Shown: positions 1-12,694, counted from the first letter of the stretch. The stretch: DNA of 64,000 bases from Negativicoccus succinicivorans (GCF_014207605.1 NZ_JACHHI010000004.1:1-64000), one strand, 5' to 3'. Notes: a model not told the origin generated them from the sequence alone. Made by a program: numbers and translations.

Positions 1-111
1 ATGAAAATCGAACTGATCACGCCGATCGCGATCGAAGAAGGTTTGCGTTTCGCGATTCGTGAAGGCGGTCACACCGTCGGCGCGGGCGTTGTCAGCGCCA
101 TCGAAAAATAA
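1..111 (+). CDS. tuf: Elongation factor Tu, C-terminal end (partial)
   Basis: The first 36 codons of the window, open at the left edge, read as the last beta-barrel strands of EF-Tu: [14 protein letters not shown] is followed by a conserved [10 protein letters not shown] near the stop at 109-111. EF-Tu delivers aminoacyl-tRNA to the ribosome as a GTP complex. The ATG at position 1 is an internal methionine, since the real start lies outside the window. A tuf gene just upstream of rpsJ is the usual str/S10 junction in Firmicutes. Confidence 0.95.
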   Translation: MKIELITPIAIEEGLRFAIREGGHTVGAGVVSAIEK

Positions 112-254
112 GTTTACAAGAGCAGGCGAAAGAGCGGTTGAGGTAACCGCTCTCTTGCCGGCCCAGCTAAGAAGTAGGAGGTGGCCCGCCTGTGGCGGGG
201 AAATTCCTATGGAGTTAGCCCATTCAGAGAAATGGACGCTAGGAGGAAACAGTT
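112..254 (+). promoter_or_regulatory. tuf-rpsJ leader with two hairpins
   Basis: The gap between tuf and rpsJ holds two clear hairpins. The first is a perfect 9-bp stem, AGAGCGGTT (131-139) with AACCGCTCT (145-153), not followed by a T-run. The second is CCCGCC (185-190) with GGCGGG (194-199). An AGGAGG at 241-246 serves rpsJ. The hairpins could be a leaky terminator or an S10 leader used for autogenous control, as L4 does in E. coli; that role is inference. No clear promoter was picked out. Confidence 0.45.
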
Positions 255-566
255 ATGTCGAAAGAACAGAAAATCCGGATTCGCTTAAAAGCCTACGATC
301 ACAAAGCATTGGATCAGAGCGCTGCGAAAATTGTCGAAGCCGCTCACCGTACCGGTGCGATCGTTTCGGGCCCGATTCCGTTGCCGACGGAAAAAGCGAT
401 CTATACTATTTTGCGTTCGCCGCACGTTAATAAAGACAGCCGCGAACAATTCGAGATGCGCACTCATAAGCGCCTGATCGATATTTTGGAACCGTCGAGC
501 AAAACGGCGGACGCGTTGATGCGGTTGGAATTGCCGGCCGGCGTCAATATTGAAATCAAATTATAA
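255..566 (+). CDS. rpsJ: 30S ribosomal protein S10
   Basis: A 103-residue protein of normal S10 length that begins [16 protein letters not shown]. It carries the family signature around residues 30-60, with [14 protein letters not shown] followed by [17 protein letters not shown]10 sits in the 30S head and, in organisms with NusB/NusG, also serves in transcription antitermination. It is first in the S10 operon, with AGGAGG eight bases before the ATG, and is followed 14 bases later by rplC. Confidence 0.97.
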   Translation: MSKEQKIRIRLKAYDHKALDQSAAKIVEAAHRTGAIVSGPIPLPTEKAIYTILRSPHVNKDSREQFEMRTHKRLIDILEPSSKTADALMRLELPAGVNIEIKL

Positions 567-580
567 AAGGAGGTGCGAAC

Positions 581-1222
581 ATGTCGAAAGCTATTTTGGG
601 AAAAAAGTTAGGAATGACGCAAGTCTTCACTGAAGCAGGACAGCTCGTTCCGGTGACCGTTGTCGAAGCGACACCGAGCGTTGTTGTACGCGTAAAGACC
701 GATGAAACCGACGGCTACCAGGCGATTCAGCTGGGCTACGGCGACATCAAAGAAAAACATTTGACCAAACCGATGCAGGGGCAGTTTGACAAAGCGGGCG
801 TTACCCCGGTCAAATATCTCCGTGAACTGCGCTTACAAGAAGCAGGCGATTACACGGTCGGCCAAACTCTGGCAGCGGATATATTCGCAGCGGGAGATCT
901 GGTGGACGTGATTGGTACCAGCAAAGGCAAAGGCTTCGCTGGTGGCATCAAACGCCATAACTTTTCGCGTGGACCGGAATCTCACGGCTCCAAATCGCAC
1001 CGCGAACCGGGTTCCATGGGAGCCATGACATCCGGTGGCGGCGGTATTGTATTAAAAGGCAAAAAACTCCCGGGACAAATGGGCGGTAATCAATCGACTG
1101 TGCAGCGTCTGGAAGTGGTTCGTGTGGACACCGACCGCAATATCTTATTGATCAAAGGCGGTATCCCCGGAGCCAAGGGAAGTTTAGTTATGGTTCGCAG
1201 CACGGTGAAACCGAACAAATAA
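581..1222 (+). CDS. rplC: 50S ribosomal protein L3
   Basis: A 213-residue protein beginning MSKAILGKKLGMTQVF, the classic L3 start. The central glycine-rich loop that reaches the peptidyl-transferase centre is visible at about residues 115-165 (SKGKGFAGGIKRH, then GSMGAMTSGGGG). AAAGGAGG at 567-574 gives the ATG. L3 binds 23S rRNA domain VI early in 50S assembly. Second gene of the S10 operon. Confidence 0.97.
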   Translation: MSKAILGKKLGMTQVFTEAGQLVPVTVVEATPSVVVRVKTDETDGYQAIQLGYGDIKEKHLTKPMQGQFDKAGVTPVKYLRELRLQEAGDYTVGQTLAADIFAAGDLVDVIGTSKGKGFAGGIKRHNFSRGPESHGSKSHREPGSMGAMTSGGGGIVLKGKKLPGQMGGNQSTVQRLEVVRVDTDRNILLIKGGIPGAKGSLVMVRSTVKPNK

Positions 1223-1243
1223 GTCGGAAGGGAGGATATATAA

Positions 1244-1867
1244 ATGCCGAAAGTAACACTCTATGAAATGACCGGCGCGAAAGCCGGCGAAATAGAATTG
1301 CAAGACAGCGTATTTGCTGTGGATTACAACGAAGCGGTAATCCATGCGGCGATTGTACGCCAGCAGGCGAACGAACGTTTAGGTACGCATGCGACAAAAA
1401 CGCGCGGCATGGTTCGTGGCGGCGGTAAAAAACCGTGGCGTCAGAAAGGAACCGGCCGGGCACGTGTAGGTAGCATCCGTTCCCCGTTGTGGGTCGGCGG
1501 CGGTACTATTTTCGGACCGCAGCCGCGCAGCTATGTGAAAGCGATGCCGCGGAAACAAAGACGTTTAGCGATCAAATCCGCGTTGAGCTACAAAGTCGCC
1601 AACGATGACGTGTTTGTCGTCAATCAGATCGAATTAGCGCAGCCGAAAACGAAGGAAGTATTGAACTTGCTCAATAACTTTGAAATCGGCAACGATAAAG
1701 CGCTCATCATTACGGAAGGGGACGCCATTTTGGAACGTTGCGCACGCAACATTCAAGGCGTCAAGGCGATGCCTGTCACCGCACTCAATATCTATGATAT
1801 CGTGCATTACACTAAACTCTTCATCACCGAGGGCGCTGTCAAACAGCTCGAGGAGGTGCTGGCATAA
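1244..1867 (+). CDS. rplD: 50S ribosomal protein L4
   Basis: A 207-residue L4 with the conserved exit-tunnel loop at about residues 43-95: [20 protein letters not shown] then [20 protein letters not shown]4 lines the peptide exit tunnel and in some bacteria represses its own operon. Its stop TAA shares one base with the ATG of rplW (TAATG), so the two are probably translationally coupled. Confidence 0.97.
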   Translation: MPKVTLYEMTGAKAGEIELQDSVFAVDYNEAVIHAAIVRQQANERLGTHATKTRGMVRGGGKKPWRQKGTGRARVGSIRSPLWVGGGTIFGPQPRSYVKAMPRKQRRLAIKSALSYKVANDDVFVVNQIELAQPKTKEVLNLLNNFEIGNDKALIITEGDAILERCARNIQGVKAMPVTALNIYDIVHYTKLFITEGAVKQLEEVLA

Positions 1868-2151
1868 TGAATGCACGCGATATTTTAATCAAACCGATTG
1901 TTACGGAAAAATCTACGGCATTAATGGCGGAAGGTAAATACACCTTCAAAGTGCCCCTCAATGCCAACAAATACCAGATTCGTGATGCAGTTGAAGAAAT
2001 TTTCAATGTGAAAGTCGCCGCGGTAAGCACTATGCGAGTGGAAGGCAAGAAAAAACGCATGGGCCGTTTCGAAGGTAAGCGCAGCGATTGGAAAAAAGCA
2101 ATCGTCACGCTTAAAGAGGGCGAAACGATCGAATTGTTCGAAGGCGTGTAA
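1867..2151 (+). CDS. rplW: 50S ribosomal protein L23
   Basis: A 94-residue protein with the L23 start [16 protein letters not shown] and the hallmark [21 protein letters not shown]23 lies at the tunnel exit and is a docking site for trigger factor and SRP. It overlaps the rplD stop by one base and is followed by rplB after 25 bases that contain AAGGAGG. Confidence 0.96.
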   Translation: MNARDILIKPIVTEKSTALMAEGKYTFKVPLNANKYQIRDAVEEIFNVKVAAVSTMRVEGKKKRMGRFEGKRSDWKKAIVTLKEGETIELFEGV

Positions 2152-2176
2152 GCGTCTGATTTAAGGAGGCACTATA

Positions 2177-3004
2177 ATGGCTTACAAATCATTCAAACCG
2201 TACACCCCCGGGCGTCGGTTTATGACCGTATCGGCCTTCGAAGGAGTCACCAAAGCAGAACCGGAAAAATCGCTTCTGGCGCCGGTGACCAGAAAAGGCG
2301 GCCGAAACAATACGGGAAAGATGACCGTTCGCCATCAGGGCGGCGGCCATAAACGTCGGTACCGTTTGATTGACTTCAAACGTACGAAAGATAATGTACC
2401 GGCAAAAGTTGCGGCGATCGAATACGATCCGAACCGCACCTGCTTCATTGCTCTGTTGAACTATGCGGACGGTGAAAAACGTTATATCTTGGCGCCGCAG
2501 GGCTTGAAAGTCGGCGACATGGTGGAAAGCGGTCCGGAATCCGATATCAAAGTGGGCAACGCATTGCCGCTGGTGAATATCCCGATCGGTACCCAGGTCC
2601 ACAACATCGAACTGAAAATCGGCAAGGGCGGCCAGATGGTCCGCAGCGCCGGCGCCTCAGCGCAGCTGATGGCGAAAGAAGGCAAATACGCGTTACTGCG
2701 TCTGCCGAGCGGCGAAGTTCGCCGTGTCTTGGTAGACTGCCGTGCGACCGTCGGTGTCGTAGGCAATGCCGAACACGAAAACATTACTATCGGTAAAGCC
2801 GGTCGTAATCGTTGGTTGGGCAAACGCCCGGCGAACCGCGGCGTTGTTATGAACCCGAACGACCATCCGCATGGCGGTGGTGAAGGTAAGTCCCCGGTCG
2901 GACGTAAACGTCCGGTTACTCCGTGGGGTAAACCGGCTTACGGCGTGAAGACGCGTAATAAGAAAAAAGCATCCAGTCGGATGATCGTCAATCGACGCAA
3001 GTAA
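2177..3004 (+). CDS. rplB: 50S ribosomal protein L2
   Basis: A 275-residue protein of standard L2 length. It shows the RNA-binding core [20 protein letters not shown] and the C-terminal motif [19 protein letters not shown], whose histidine is needed for peptidyl transferase activity in E. coli. L2 bridges 23S rRNA and the subunit interface. AAGGAGG lies about nine bases before the ATG. Confidence 0.97.
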   Translation: MAYKSFKPYTPGRRFMTVSAFEGVTKAEPEKSLLAPVTRKGGRNNTGKMTVRHQGGGHKRRYRLIDFKRTKDNVPAKVAAIEYDPNRTCFIALLNYADGEKRYILAPQGLKVGDMVESGPESDIKVGNALPLVNIPIGTQVHNIELKIGKGGQMVRSAGASAQLMAKEGKYALLRLPSGEVRRVLVDCRATVGVVGNAEHENITIGKAGRNRWLGKRPANRGVVMNPNDHPHGGGEGKSPVGRKRPVTPWGKPAYGVKTRNKKKASSRMIVNRRK

Positions 3005-3025
3005 TGGAAGGAAGGGGAAACAAGA

Positions 3026-3307
3026 GTGTCCAGATCAATAAAAAAAGGACCGTTTGTTGCGGATCACTTGGAAAAGAAGATCGCTGCAATGAACGCTTCG
3101 GATGAGAAAAAAGTAGTCAAAACTTGGTCCCGGGCTTCGACCATCTTGCCGGACTTTGTCGGTCACACGATCGCTGTCCATGACGGCCGTAAACACGTGC
3201 CGGTCTATATTACGGAAGATATGGTCGGCCATAAGCTCGGTGAATTTGCACCGACCCGTTTGTTCCGCGGTCACAACAAGAGCGACAAAGCGACGGAATT
3301 GCAATAA
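3026..3307 (+). CDS. rpsS: 30S ribosomal protein S19
   Basis: A 93-residue S19 starting at [21 protein letters not shown]. It has the conserved [19 protein letters not shown] and the C-terminal [15 protein letters not shown]19 works with S13 in the 30S head near the A-site tRNA. The GTG start fits the conserved N-terminus and is preceded by GGAAGGGGA. Confidence 0.96.
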   Translation: MSRSIKKGPFVADHLEKKIAAMNASDEKKVVKTWSRASTILPDFVGHTIAVHDGRKHVPVYITEDMVGHKLGEFAPTRLFRGHNKSDKATELQ

Positions 3308-3317
3308 GGAGGAGAAA

Positions 3318-3653
3318 ATGGAAGTAAGAGCATTTACTAACAACATCCGCATTTCGCCTCGTAAAGTACGCATTGTCGTTGACCTGATTCGCGGTAAAAA
3401 CTGCGGTGAAGCATTGGCAATTCTTGCGCACACGCCGAAACGCGCCTCGAAAGTGGTTGAAAAGACTCTGCGCAGCGCGATGGCAAATGCAGAAAATAAT
3501 CATGATTTAAATGTAGATAAACTGTATGTATCGACAGCCTTTGTCGATGCCGGTCCGACTCTGAAACGGATTCACCCGCGCAGCCGGGGACAGGCATTCA
3601 GCATTTTCAAACGCACGAGTCAATTGACCGTGAAAGTATCCGAAAGAGAATAA
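3318..3653 (+). CDS. rplV: 50S ribosomal protein L22
   Basis: A 111-residue L22. The reading frame is open further upstream, but the ATG at 3318 is chosen because AAGGAGGA (3307-3313) lies just before it and the protein then begins [20 protein letters not shown] as in the family. The tunnel-lining beta-hairpin follows residue 80 ([17 protein letters not shown]). The gene begins 10 bases after rpsS. Confidence 0.95.
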   Translation: MEVRAFTNNIRISPRKVRIVVDLIRGKNCGEALAILAHTPKRASKVVEKTLRSAMANAENNHDLNVDKLYVSTAFVDAGPTLKRIHPRSRGQAFSIFKRTSQLTVKVSERE

Positions 3654-3667
3654 AGGAGGGAAATGGT

Positions 3668-4462
3668 GTGGGTCAGAAAGTAAATCCCCATGGAATGCGT
3701 GTTGGCATCATCAAAGATTGGGATACCAAATGGTATGCAGAAAAAGATTATGCAAAGCTTTTGATTGAAGATACGAAGATTCGTCGCTTCCTGAAGAAAC
3801 ATCTCTTCATCGCGGGCATCTCGCGTATTGAAATCGAACGCACGTTAAAGCGCATTAAATTAACGATCTATGCGGCAAAACCGGGCATGGTTATTGGTCG
3901 CGGCGGCGCCGGTATCGAAGACATCAAAAAAGCCATGTCTCGTTTCACGACGCAGGAAGTGGATGTCAATATTAAAGAAGTTAAGAGTGCGGAACTGGAC
4001 GCAACCTTGGTTGCGGAAAATATCGCATCTCAGCTGGAACGCCGTATTGCGTTCCGCCGTGCTATGAAACAGGCAGTCGGCCGTACGATGCGGTTCGGCG
4101 CTAAAGGAATTAAGGTTCTTTTGGGCGGTCGTTTGGGCGGCGCAGAAATTGCCCGTTCGGAAGGCTACCATGAAGGATCGATTCCGCTGCACACATTGCG
4201 CGCCAACATCGACTACGGTGTGGCAACGGCACAGACCACCTATGGTGCGATCGGTGTCAAAGTATGGATTTATAAAGGCGAAATTATGCCGGGCGAAATG
4301 GTCAATAAAGACGAAAATGTACGCGAAAACCGTGGCGGTAAAGAACGTCGCACAGGCGATCGCCGTAACAACCGTCGAGGCCATCGCGGCGGCCGCAACG
4401 AACGCGGCGAACGTCGTGACAACGATCGGCAACCGAACAACGCAGAAAGGAGCGAAGCCTAA
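3668..4462 (+). CDS. rpsC: 30S ribosomal protein S3 with a long basic C-terminal tail
   Basis: A 264-residue S3 starting at GTG ([17 protein letters not shown]). The KH domain GXXG loop is VIGRGG at residues 75-80, and the mRNA-entry domain follows. Family members usually end near residue 210-230. Here about 45 extra residues follow the conserved WIYKGE strand, and they are almost all R, G, N, D and E ([18 protein letters not shown]). The frame is intact to the stop, which overlaps the rplP ATG by one base. The tail may bind RNA, which is inference. Confidence 0.95.
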   Translation: MGQKVNPHGMRVGIIKDWDTKWYAEKDYAKLLIEDTKIRRFLKKHLFIAGISRIEIERTLKRIKLTIYAAKPGMVIGRGGAGIEDIKKAMSRFTTQEVDVNIKEVKSAELDATLVAENIASQLERRIAFRRAMKQAVGRTMRFGAKGIKVLLGGRLGGAEIARSEGYHEGSIPLHTLRANIDYGVATAQTTYGAIGVKVWIYKGEIMPGEMVNKDENVRENRGGKERRTGDRRNNRRGHRGGRNERGERRDNDRQPNNAERSEA

Positions 4463-4893
4463 TGCTAATCCCGAAGCGTGTAAAATATCGTAAACAATTT
4501 CGCGGTCGTATGAAAGGCAGAGCGCACCGCGGTAATAAAGTATCCCACGGCGAATTTGGTTTAGTTGCCTTGGAACCGGCTTGGATTACCAACCGGCAAA
4601 TCGAAGCAGCTCGTATTGCCATGACGCGCTACATCAAACGTGGCGGCCAAGTGTGGATCAAAATTTTCCCGGATAAGCCGGTTTCCAAGAAACCTGCCGA
4701 AACTCGTATGGGTAAAGGTAAAGGCGCTCCGGAATATTGGGTTTCTGTTGTCCGCCCGGGCCGTGTGATGTTTGAAATGGCAGGCGTCACACCGGAAATC
4801 GCTAAAGAAGCGATGCGATTGGCCTCGCATAAACTTCCGATCAAAACGAAGTTTGTCGTCAAGGGCGAAGAAGAAGTGGCAGGTGACAACTAA
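4462..4893 (+). CDS. rplP: 50S ribosomal protein L16
   Basis: A 143-residue L16 beginning [19 protein letters not shown], with the conserved [10 protein letters not shown] near residue 100. L16 contacts the A- and P-site tRNAs and is a late 50S assembly protein. It is joined to rpsC by TAATG and to rpmC by TAATG, so the three are translated as a coupled set. Confidence 0.96.
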   Translation: MLIPKRVKYRKQFRGRMKGRAHRGNKVSHGEFGLVALEPAWITNRQIEAARIAMTRYIKRGGQVWIKIFPDKPVSKKPAETRMGKGKGAPEYWVSVVRPGRVMFEMAGVTPEIAKEAMRLASHKLPIKTKFVVKGEEEVAGDN

Positions 4894-5087
4894 TGAAGGT
4901 ACAAGAAATTCGGAATTTGTCCGCCGAGGAAATGAACGAAAAAATCGCCGGTCTGAAGGAAGAATTATTCAACCTCCGTTTTCAGCATGCGACCGGCCAG
5001 TTGGAAAATCCGATGCGTTTGCGTGAAGTGAAGAAAACCATTGCCCGGATTAAAACCGTGCAGCGGGAAGCAGAATTGAAAGCGTAA
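4893..5087 (+). CDS. rpmC: 50S ribosomal protein L29
   Basis: A 64-residue, mostly helical L29 ([17 protein letters not shown], then [16 protein letters not shown]). L29 pairs with L23 at the tunnel exit. Its ATG overlaps the rplP stop, and rpsQ follows after 23 bases. Confidence 0.95.
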   Translation: MKVQEIRNLSAEEMNEKIAGLKEELFNLRFQHATGQLENPMRLREVKKTIARIKTVQREAELKA

Positions 5088-5110
5088 GCGTAAATCGTAA
5101 AGGAGGAACC

Positions 5111-5371
5111 GTGGTGGAAGAAAGAAACGTACGCAAATCACGTGTCGGCAAAGTCGTCAGTGACAAAATGGACAAAACCGTTGTTGTTGCTGTAGATCGT
5201 AAAGTGCCGCACAAAAAATACAATAAGCCGCTCACATCGACGAAGCGGTATAAAGCGCACGACGAAAACAACGAATGCAAAGTCGGTGATACCGTGCGCA
5301 TCGTCGAAACGCGCCCGATTTCGAAAGATAAATGCTGGCGTGTAACGAAGATTATTGCCCGTGCCGAATAA
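5111..5371 (+). CDS. rpsQ: 30S ribosomal protein S17
   Basis: An 85-86 residue S17 with the OB-fold core [20 protein letters not shown] and the late [17 protein letters not shown]. Two GTG codons are adjacent (5111 and 5114). AGGAGG at 5101-5106 is four bases from the first and seven from the second, so 5114 may be the true start; the products differ by one residue. S17 is a primary 16S rRNA binder. Confidence 0.95.
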   Translation: MVEERNVRKSRVGKVVSDKMDKTVVVAVDRKVPHKKYNKPLTSTKRYKAHDENNECKVGDTVRIVETRPISKDKCWRVTKIIARAE

Positions 5372-5395
5372 TTCGGTAGAAAGAGGAGGAACACG

Positions 5396-5764
5396 ATGAT
5401 ACAGCAAGAAACTCGCTTAAACGTGGCTGATAACACGGGCGCCAAAGACATCTTGTGCATCAAGGTACTGGGAGGATCATTCCGGCGCTACGCGAATATC
5501 GGTGATGTAATCGTTGCTTCGGTAAAAGATGCATCACCCGGTGGCGTTGTCAAGAAAGGTGAAGTGGTTAAGGCCGTAGTCGTTCGTACGAAGAAAGGTT
5601 TACGTCGCAACGATGGCTCCTACATTCGCTTTGACGAAAATGCAGCCGTTATTATTAAAGATGATAAGAGCCCGCGTGGGACTCGTATTTTTGGACCGGT
5701 AGCTCGTGAGCTTCGTGATAAGAACTTCATGAAGATTATTTCGCTCGCACCGGAAGTACTGTAA
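5396..5764 (+). CDS. rplN: 50S ribosomal protein L14
   Basis: A 122-residue L14, the exact family length: [20 protein letters not shown] at the start and [18 protein letters not shown] near the end. L14 forms an inter-subunit bridge and is the docking site of RsfS. First gene of the spc-type part, with AGAGGAGGA before the ATG. Confidence 0.97.
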   Translation: MIQQETRLNVADNTGAKDILCIKVLGGSFRRYANIGDVIVASVKDASPGGVVKKGEVVKAVVVRTKKGLRRNDGSYIRFDENAAVIIKDDKSPRGTRIFGPVARELRDKNFMKIISLAPEVL

Positions 5765-5776
5765 GGAGGTGCGGAT

Positions 5777-6112
5777 ATGAGCAAACGTAAACTGCAAGTC
5801 AAAACCGGTGATACCGTCATGATCATTGCCGGCAAAGACAAAGGCAAAACGGGTAAAATCATTGCCGCACAGCCGGCCAAAGATCGCGTCATTGTGGAAG
5901 GTCTGAACCAAGTCAAACGGCACACCAAGCCGAACCAGGCCAATCCGCAAGGAGGCATTATCACGAAAGAAGCACCGATTCATGTCTCCAACGTCATGGT
6001 CATCGATCCGAAGACCAAAGAACCGAGCCGCATTAAAAAAGTACAGCAAAAAGACGGCAGCTACGTTCGTGCGACCGTTAAAAGCGACTCGATTATCGAC
6101 AACGTAAAATAA
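5777..6112 (+). CDS. rplX: 50S ribosomal protein L24
   Basis: A 111-residue L24 with an N-terminal KOW motif ([20 protein letters not shown]) and the conserved [19 protein letters not shown]24 starts 50S assembly by binding the 5' end of 23S rRNA. It lies 12 bases after rplN, with AAGGAGG before the ATG. Confidence 0.96.
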   Translation: MSKRKLQVKTGDTVMIIAGKDKGKTGKIIAAQPAKDRVIVEGLNQVKRHTKPNQANPQGGIITKEAPIHVSNVMVIDPKTKEPSRIKKVQQKDGSYVRATVKSDSIIDNVK

Positions 6113-6133
6113 TACGAAAGGAGGACGAATTCG

Positions 6134-6673
6134 GTGTCTCGTTTAAAAGATTTCTACAATTCCCAGATCAAAAATGATCTGCGTGAAAAATTCAACTATA
6201 AAAACGTAATGGAAATTCCGAAATTGGAAAAAATCGTCATCAACATCGGTGTCGGTGAAGCCGTTGCGAACTCCAAAGCATTGGATGCCGCGGTGAACGA
6301 CCTGACGGCGATCGCCGGTCAGAAACCGATCATTACGCGTGCGAAAAAATCCATTGCGAACTTCAAAATTCGTGAAAACATGCCGATCGGCTGCAAAGTT
6401 ACGCTGCGCGGCGAAAAAATGTACGAATTCCTGGATAAATTGATCAATATTGCGATTCCTCGCGTCCGCGACTTTCGTGGCGTGCGCGCGACCAGCTTTG
6501 ACGGTCGCGGCAACTACAGTTTGGGCATTAAGGAACAATTGATTTTCCCGGAAATCGACTACGATAAAATTGACCAAGTACGCGGCATGGACATCATTAT
6601 GGTGACCAGCGCGAAGACTGACGAAGAAGCGCGTGAACTTTTGCGTGCCTTCGGTATGCCGTTTAAAAAATAA
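6134..6673 (+). CDS. rplE: 50S ribosomal protein L5
   Basis: A 179-residue L5 with a GTG start ([20 protein letters not shown]). It has the conserved [15 protein letters not shown] and the central [21 protein letters not shown]5 binds 5S rRNA and contacts the P-site tRNA. AAAGGAGGA lies nine to sixteen bases upstream of the GTG. Confidence 0.96.
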   Translation: MSRLKDFYNSQIKNDLREKFNYKNVMEIPKLEKIVINIGVGEAVANSKALDAAVNDLTAIAGQKPIITRAKKSIANFKIRENMPIGCKVTLRGEKMYEFLDKLINIAIPRVRDFRGVRATSFDGRGNYSLGIKEQLIFPEIDYDKIDQVRGMDIIMVTSAKTDEEARELLRAFGMPFKK

Positions 6674-6691
6674 GACAAAGGAGGAAGTATA

Positions 6692-6961
6692 ATGGCGAAA
6701 AAGTCCATGATTGAACGTGAAAAGAAACGCCGTAAAATGGTGGAAAAATACGCGGCAAAACGCGCCGAGCTGAAAGCGAAAGGCGACTATGCAGCGTTGA
6801 GCAAACTCCCCAAGGATGCTTCCCCGACACGCTTGCACAATCGGTGCCTTCTGACCGGACGTCCGCATGGTTACATGCGTAAGTTCGGCGTGAGTCGAAT
6901 CGTTTTCCGCGATTTGGCATATGAAGGTGAAATCCCTGGCGTGAAAAAAGCCAGCTGGTAA
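6692..6961 (+). CDS. rpsN: 30S ribosomal protein S14, zinc-independent type
   Basis: An 89-residue S14 of the long form ([20 protein letters not shown], later [20 protein letters not shown]). The short Firmicutes form has four zinc-binding cysteines. Here only one cysteine is seen (NRCLLTGRP), so this is the C-minus, zinc-free type. In B. subtilis the C-minus paralogue is induced in zinc starvation, but this copy is the one in the main operon. Confidence 0.95.
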   Translation: MAKKSMIEREKKRRKMVEKYAAKRAELKAKGDYAALSKLPKDASPTRLHNRCLLTGRPHGYMRKFGVSRIVFRDLAYEGEIPGVKKASW

Positions 6962-6990
6962 CGATTGTCCGTGGGAGGAGGTAAACTAAT

Positions 6991-7389
6991 ATGGGAATGA
7001 CCGATCCGATTGCGGATATGTTAACGCGCATTCGCAACGCCAACTCGGCGCTGCACGCGAAAGTGGATATGCCCGCTTCGAAAAAGAAAGCTGCTATACT
7101 GGACATTCTGGCCCAAGAAGGCTACATCCACGGATATGAAACTGTGGAAGAAGAAGGCCATCCGGTATTGCGCGTCACATTGAAATATGGCGCGAATAAA
7201 GAAAAAGTAATCACGGGTCTCAAACGTATTTCGAAACCCGGCTTGAAAGTGTATGCAAAGAAGGACGAATTACCCCGCGTTCTCGGTGGTTTGGGAATTG
7301 CAGTAATTTCGACGTCCAAAGGCGTAATGAGCGATCGTAAAGCCCGTCAGGCTGGTCTTGGCGGCGAAGTTATCGCTTACGTCTGGTAA
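6991..7389 (+). CDS. rpsH: 30S ribosomal protein S8
   Basis: A 132-residue S8 with [16 protein letters not shown] at the start and [20 protein letters not shown] before the C-terminal VIAYVW. S8 binds helix 21 of 16S rRNA and is the autogenous repressor of the spc operon in E. coli. GGGAGGAGG precedes the ATG. Confidence 0.97.
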   Translation: MGMTDPIADMLTRIRNANSALHAKVDMPASKKKAAILDILAQEGYIHGYETVEEEGHPVLRVTLKYGANKEKVITGLKRISKPGLKVYAKKDELPRVLGGLGIAVISTSKGVMSDRKARQAGLGGEVIAYVW

Positions 7390-7404
7390 GTGAGGAGGTA
7401 ACGC

Positions 7405-7944
7405 ATGTCACGTATTGGGAATCAACCGATTGCCATTCCGAACGGAGTGGACATCACCTTGGACGGACATACCCTCACTGTCAAAGGACCGAAGGGTACA
7501 TTGTCCCACAAACTGCCGCAGTCAATGCAGGTGGAAGTCACCGCAGACGAAGTGAAAGTTACGCGTCCGTCGGATGACAAAGAACATAAATCGTTGCACG
7601 GTCTGACCCGTTCGCTGATCAACAACATGGTGATCGGTGTTACGAAAGGCTACTCGAAGACGCTTGAAATCGTTGGCGTCGGCTATCGTGCCGCGATGAA
7701 AGGTAAAAACTTGAACTTGACACTCGGTTTTTCGCACCCTGTCATCATGGAACCGCCGGCGGGGATCGAATTTGAAACCCCGGAACCGACGAAAATCATC
7801 GTCAAAGGTGCGGATAAAGAAGTCGTCGGCCAAGTCGCTGCAGAAATTCGCGACTGGCGTAAACCGGAGCCGTATAAAGGCAAAGGTGTTCGCTACGAAG
7901 GTGAACACGTACGTCGTAAAGCCGGCAAGACCGGTGCGAAATAG
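7405..7944 (+). CDS. rplF: 50S ribosomal protein L6
   Basis: A 179-residue L6 with two repeats of the L6 fold. The N-terminal [15 protein letters not shown] and the C-terminal [20 protein letters not shown] are both typical. L6 lies near the sarcin-ricin loop and the factor-binding site. It follows rpsH by 15 bases, with GAGGAGG before the ATG. Confidence 0.97.
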   Translation: MSRIGNQPIAIPNGVDITLDGHTLTVKGPKGTLSHKLPQSMQVEVTADEVKVTRPSDDKEHKSLHGLTRSLINNMVIGVTKGYSKTLEIVGVGYRAAMKGKNLNLTLGFSHPVIMEPPAGIEFETPEPTKIIVKGADKEVVGQVAAEIRDWRKPEPYKGKGVRYEGEHVRRKAGKTGAK

Positions 7945-7964
7945 TTCGGAAGGGAGTGGACAAG

Positions 7965-8330
7965 TTGCGTAACAATTTACGAAATAAAGCACGTCAACGC
8001 CGTCATGCTCGTTTGCGTCGGCATATTGCCGGCACGGCCGAACGTCCTCGCTTGAATGTCTATCGCAGCCTTGCTAACATTTACGCGCAGATTATTGACG
8101 ATACCAAAGGTACTACTTTGGTAGCGGCAAGTTCTCTGGATGCGGAAGTGAAAGAAGCTCATGCCTACGGCGGGAACGTCGAAGCGGCGAAAGCGGTTGG
8201 TGAACTGATCGCCAAACGCGCGCAGGAAAAAGGCGTGAAAGAAGTAGTCTTTGACCGCGGCGGCCAGATTTATCACGGTCGTATTGCGGCGTTAGCAGAA
8301 GGTGCCCGTGAGGGCGGCTTGACATTCTAA
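7965..8330 (+). CDS. rplR: 50S ribosomal protein L18
   Basis: A 121-residue L18 ([20 protein letters not shown], later [20 protein letters not shown]). The start is uncertain. A GTG at 7956 gives three more residues but sits inside the AAGGGAG ribosome-binding site (7950-7956). The TTG at 7965 has a good eight-base spacing and is preferred. L18 binds 5S rRNA together with L5. Confidence 0.94.
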   Translation: MRNNLRNKARQRRHARLRRHIAGTAERPRLNVYRSLANIYAQIIDDTKGTTLVAASSLDAEVKEAHAYGGNVEAAKAVGELIAKRAQEKGVKEVVFDRGGQIYHGRIAALAEGAREGGLTF

Positions 8331-8349
8331 GCAAAGGAGGAAACGGTAG

Positions 8350-8850
8350 ATGGCAAGATTTGAAAAGAAAGAATCGGATCTGCAAGAGAAGGTCGTCTTT
8401 ATCAATCGCGTAGCGAAAGTTGTTAAAGGCGGTACCCGTTTTTCCTTCAGCGCTCTCGTCGTTGTAGGCGACGGTAAAGGTAACGTTGGCGCGGGCATGG
8501 GAAAAGCAAAAGAAGTTCCCGAAGCGATCCGCAAAGGCGTAGCAGATGCGAAGAAAAACATGGTTGCAGTTCACTTGAAAAACGGTACGATCCCGTATGC
8601 CGTCACAGGCATTTGCGGTGCGGGCCGCGTTTTCTTGAAACCGGCCGCAGAAGGTACCGGCGTTATCGCCGGCGGTCCTGTGCGTGTGGTCTTGGAACTC
8701 GCCGGGGTACGAAATATTTTAACGAAATCGATTGGTTCGGCAAACCCGATGAACATGGTCAAAGCGACTATCAACGGTTTGCTGGATCTCAAACGCGCGG
8801 AAGATATTGCGGCGTTGCGCGGCAAATCCGTCGAAGAATTGTATAACTAA
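8350..8850 (+). CDS. rpsE: 30S ribosomal protein S5
   Basis: A 166-residue S5 with an N-terminal dsRBD-like domain ([40 protein letters not shown]) and the C-terminal [17 protein letters not shown]5 helps to set decoding accuracy and mRNA helicase activity of the 30S subunit. AAAGGAGGAAA lies before the ATG, and rpmD follows at 11 bases. Confidence 0.97.
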   Translation: MARFEKKESDLQEKVVFINRVAKVVKGGTRFSFSALVVVGDGKGNVGAGMGKAKEVPEAIRKGVADAKKNMVAVHLKNGTIPYAVTGICGAGRVFLKPAAEGTGVIAGGPVRVVLELAGVRNILTKSIGSANPMNMVKATINGLLDLKRAEDIAALRGKSVEELYN

Positions 8851-8861
8851 GGAGGCGGATG

Positions 8862-9047
8862 ATGGCTAAGAAAGTTCAGATTCAATTGAAGAAAAGTCTG
8901 ATCGGTTCGAACCAGACGCAGCGACAGACGGTCAAAGCACTGGGATTGAAGAAGACGAATTCCGTCGTCACCCAGGAATTGACCCCGCAAATTGAAGGCA
9001 TGATTCACCGAGTACGTCACTTGGTGGAAGTTACAGACGCAGAATAA
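8862..9047 (+). CDS. rpmD: 50S ribosomal protein L30
   Basis: A 61-residue L30 ([20 protein letters not shown], then [15 protein letters not shown]). Two ATGs are adjacent, at 8859 and 8862. GGAGG at 8851-8855 is three bases from the first and six from the second, so 8862 is chosen. It lies between rpsE and rplO as in other bacteria that keep L30. Confidence 0.94.
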   Translation: MAKKVQIQLKKSLIGSNQTQRQTVKALGLKKTNSVVTQELTPQIEGMIHRVRHLVEVTDAE

Positions 9048-9059
9048 GGAGGTGCAAAC

Positions 9060-9499
9060 ATGAAACTTCATGAACTGAGCCCCAACGAGGGTTCTCGCAA
9101 AGCACGTCGCCGTGTTGGTCGCGGTCTCGGAAGCGGCATGGGCAAAACCTCCACGCGTGGTACGAAAGGTCTTTACTCGCGTTCGGGCGGCGGTGTTCGT
9201 CCGGGCTTTGAAGGCGGCCAGATGCCGTTGTATCGTCGGTTGCCGAAGCGCGGTTTTACGAATATTCACGCTAAAAACTATGCAGAAGTGAATATCAGCC
9301 AACTCAATCGGTTTGAAGCGGGCGACGTTGTCGATCCGGTCAGCTTGATTGAAAAAGGCATCCTGAAGAATGTACGCGATGGAGTACGTATCCTCGGTAA
9401 CGGCGAACTGGACAAAGCGGTTACTGTCAAAGCGCACGGTTTTACAAAGACGGCGCAGGAAAAAATCGAAGCAGCCGGCGGTAAAGTCGAGGTGCTCTA

Positions 9500-9500
<1 letters not shown>
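9060..9500 (+). CDS. rplO: 50S ribosomal protein L15
   Basis: A 146-residue L15: [20 protein letters not shown], then the glycine-rich extension [18 protein letters not shown] and the C-terminal domain ending [10 protein letters not shown]15 is a late-assembly protein of the 50S subunit. Its stop shares one base with the secY ATG (TAATG). Confidence 0.97.
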
Positions 9501-12177
<2,677 letters not shown>

Positions 12178-12181
<4 letters not shown>

Positions 12182-12498
12182 CCGAAACCAGACCGCTCTC
12201 TCCCGGCACTATCGTTGAGGCGACTGCCGGACGCGAACGGGGACAATGGTTCGTGGTACTGCGTTGTCATGATGCCTCGTATGTGGAGCTTGCCGACGGA
12301 CGCAAACGTCCGGTTGCACAGCCCAAAACAAAGAATCGTCGACATGTGCGCATACGCGTCGCCGCCGATTCGGATGCGGCCTATCGCCGCACGCATCCTC
12401 ATTCGCCGTGGCGGGATGAAGAAATCCGCGCCGCGATTACCCAAGCAAAAGCTGCACTGCAAAAAGGAGGCTTTGATGAGCAAGGAAGATGTCATTGA
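12178..12498 (+). CDS. KOW-domain RNA-binding protein
   Basis: A 106-residue basic protein. The N-terminal half ([20 protein letters not shown]) has the KOW/L14e-like pattern of the small RNA-binding protein often found between map and infA in Firmicutes. The C-terminal half is low in pattern and charged. The ATG overlaps the map stop by four bases, while the 3' end runs 23 bases into infA and covers its ribosome-binding site. A ribosome-linked role is inference. Confidence 0.8.
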
Positions 12499-12694
12499 AG
12501 TAGAGGGTAAAGTCGTTGAAGCGTTACCGAACGCCATGTTCAAAGTGAAGCTTGAAAACAGCCACATTGTTCTGGCGCATGTATCCGGTAAAATGCGGAT
12601 GAATTTTATCCGTATCCTTCCGGGTGACCGAGTCACTTTGGAATTGACTCCGTACGATTTAAATCGGGGCCGGATCACCTATCGCTTCAAGTAA
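12476..12694 (+). CDS. infA: Translation initiation factor IF-1
   Basis: A 72-residue single S1/OB-fold domain, the exact IF-1 length: [20 protein letters not shown], then [21 protein letters not shown]-1 occupies the 30S A site during initiation. The frame is open far upstream, but AAAAGGAGG at 12461-12469 sets the start at ATG 12476. It overlaps the end of the KOW gene by 23 bases. Confidence 0.96.
   Translation: MSKEDVIEVEGKVVEALPNAMFKVKLENSHIVLAHVSGKMRMNFIRILPGDRVTLELTPYDLNRGRITYRFK

Noticed and set aside
59-430. Open frame across the tuf end, leader and rpsJ
   Set aside because: It overlaps tuf and rpsJ in another frame and its peptide has no family pattern.
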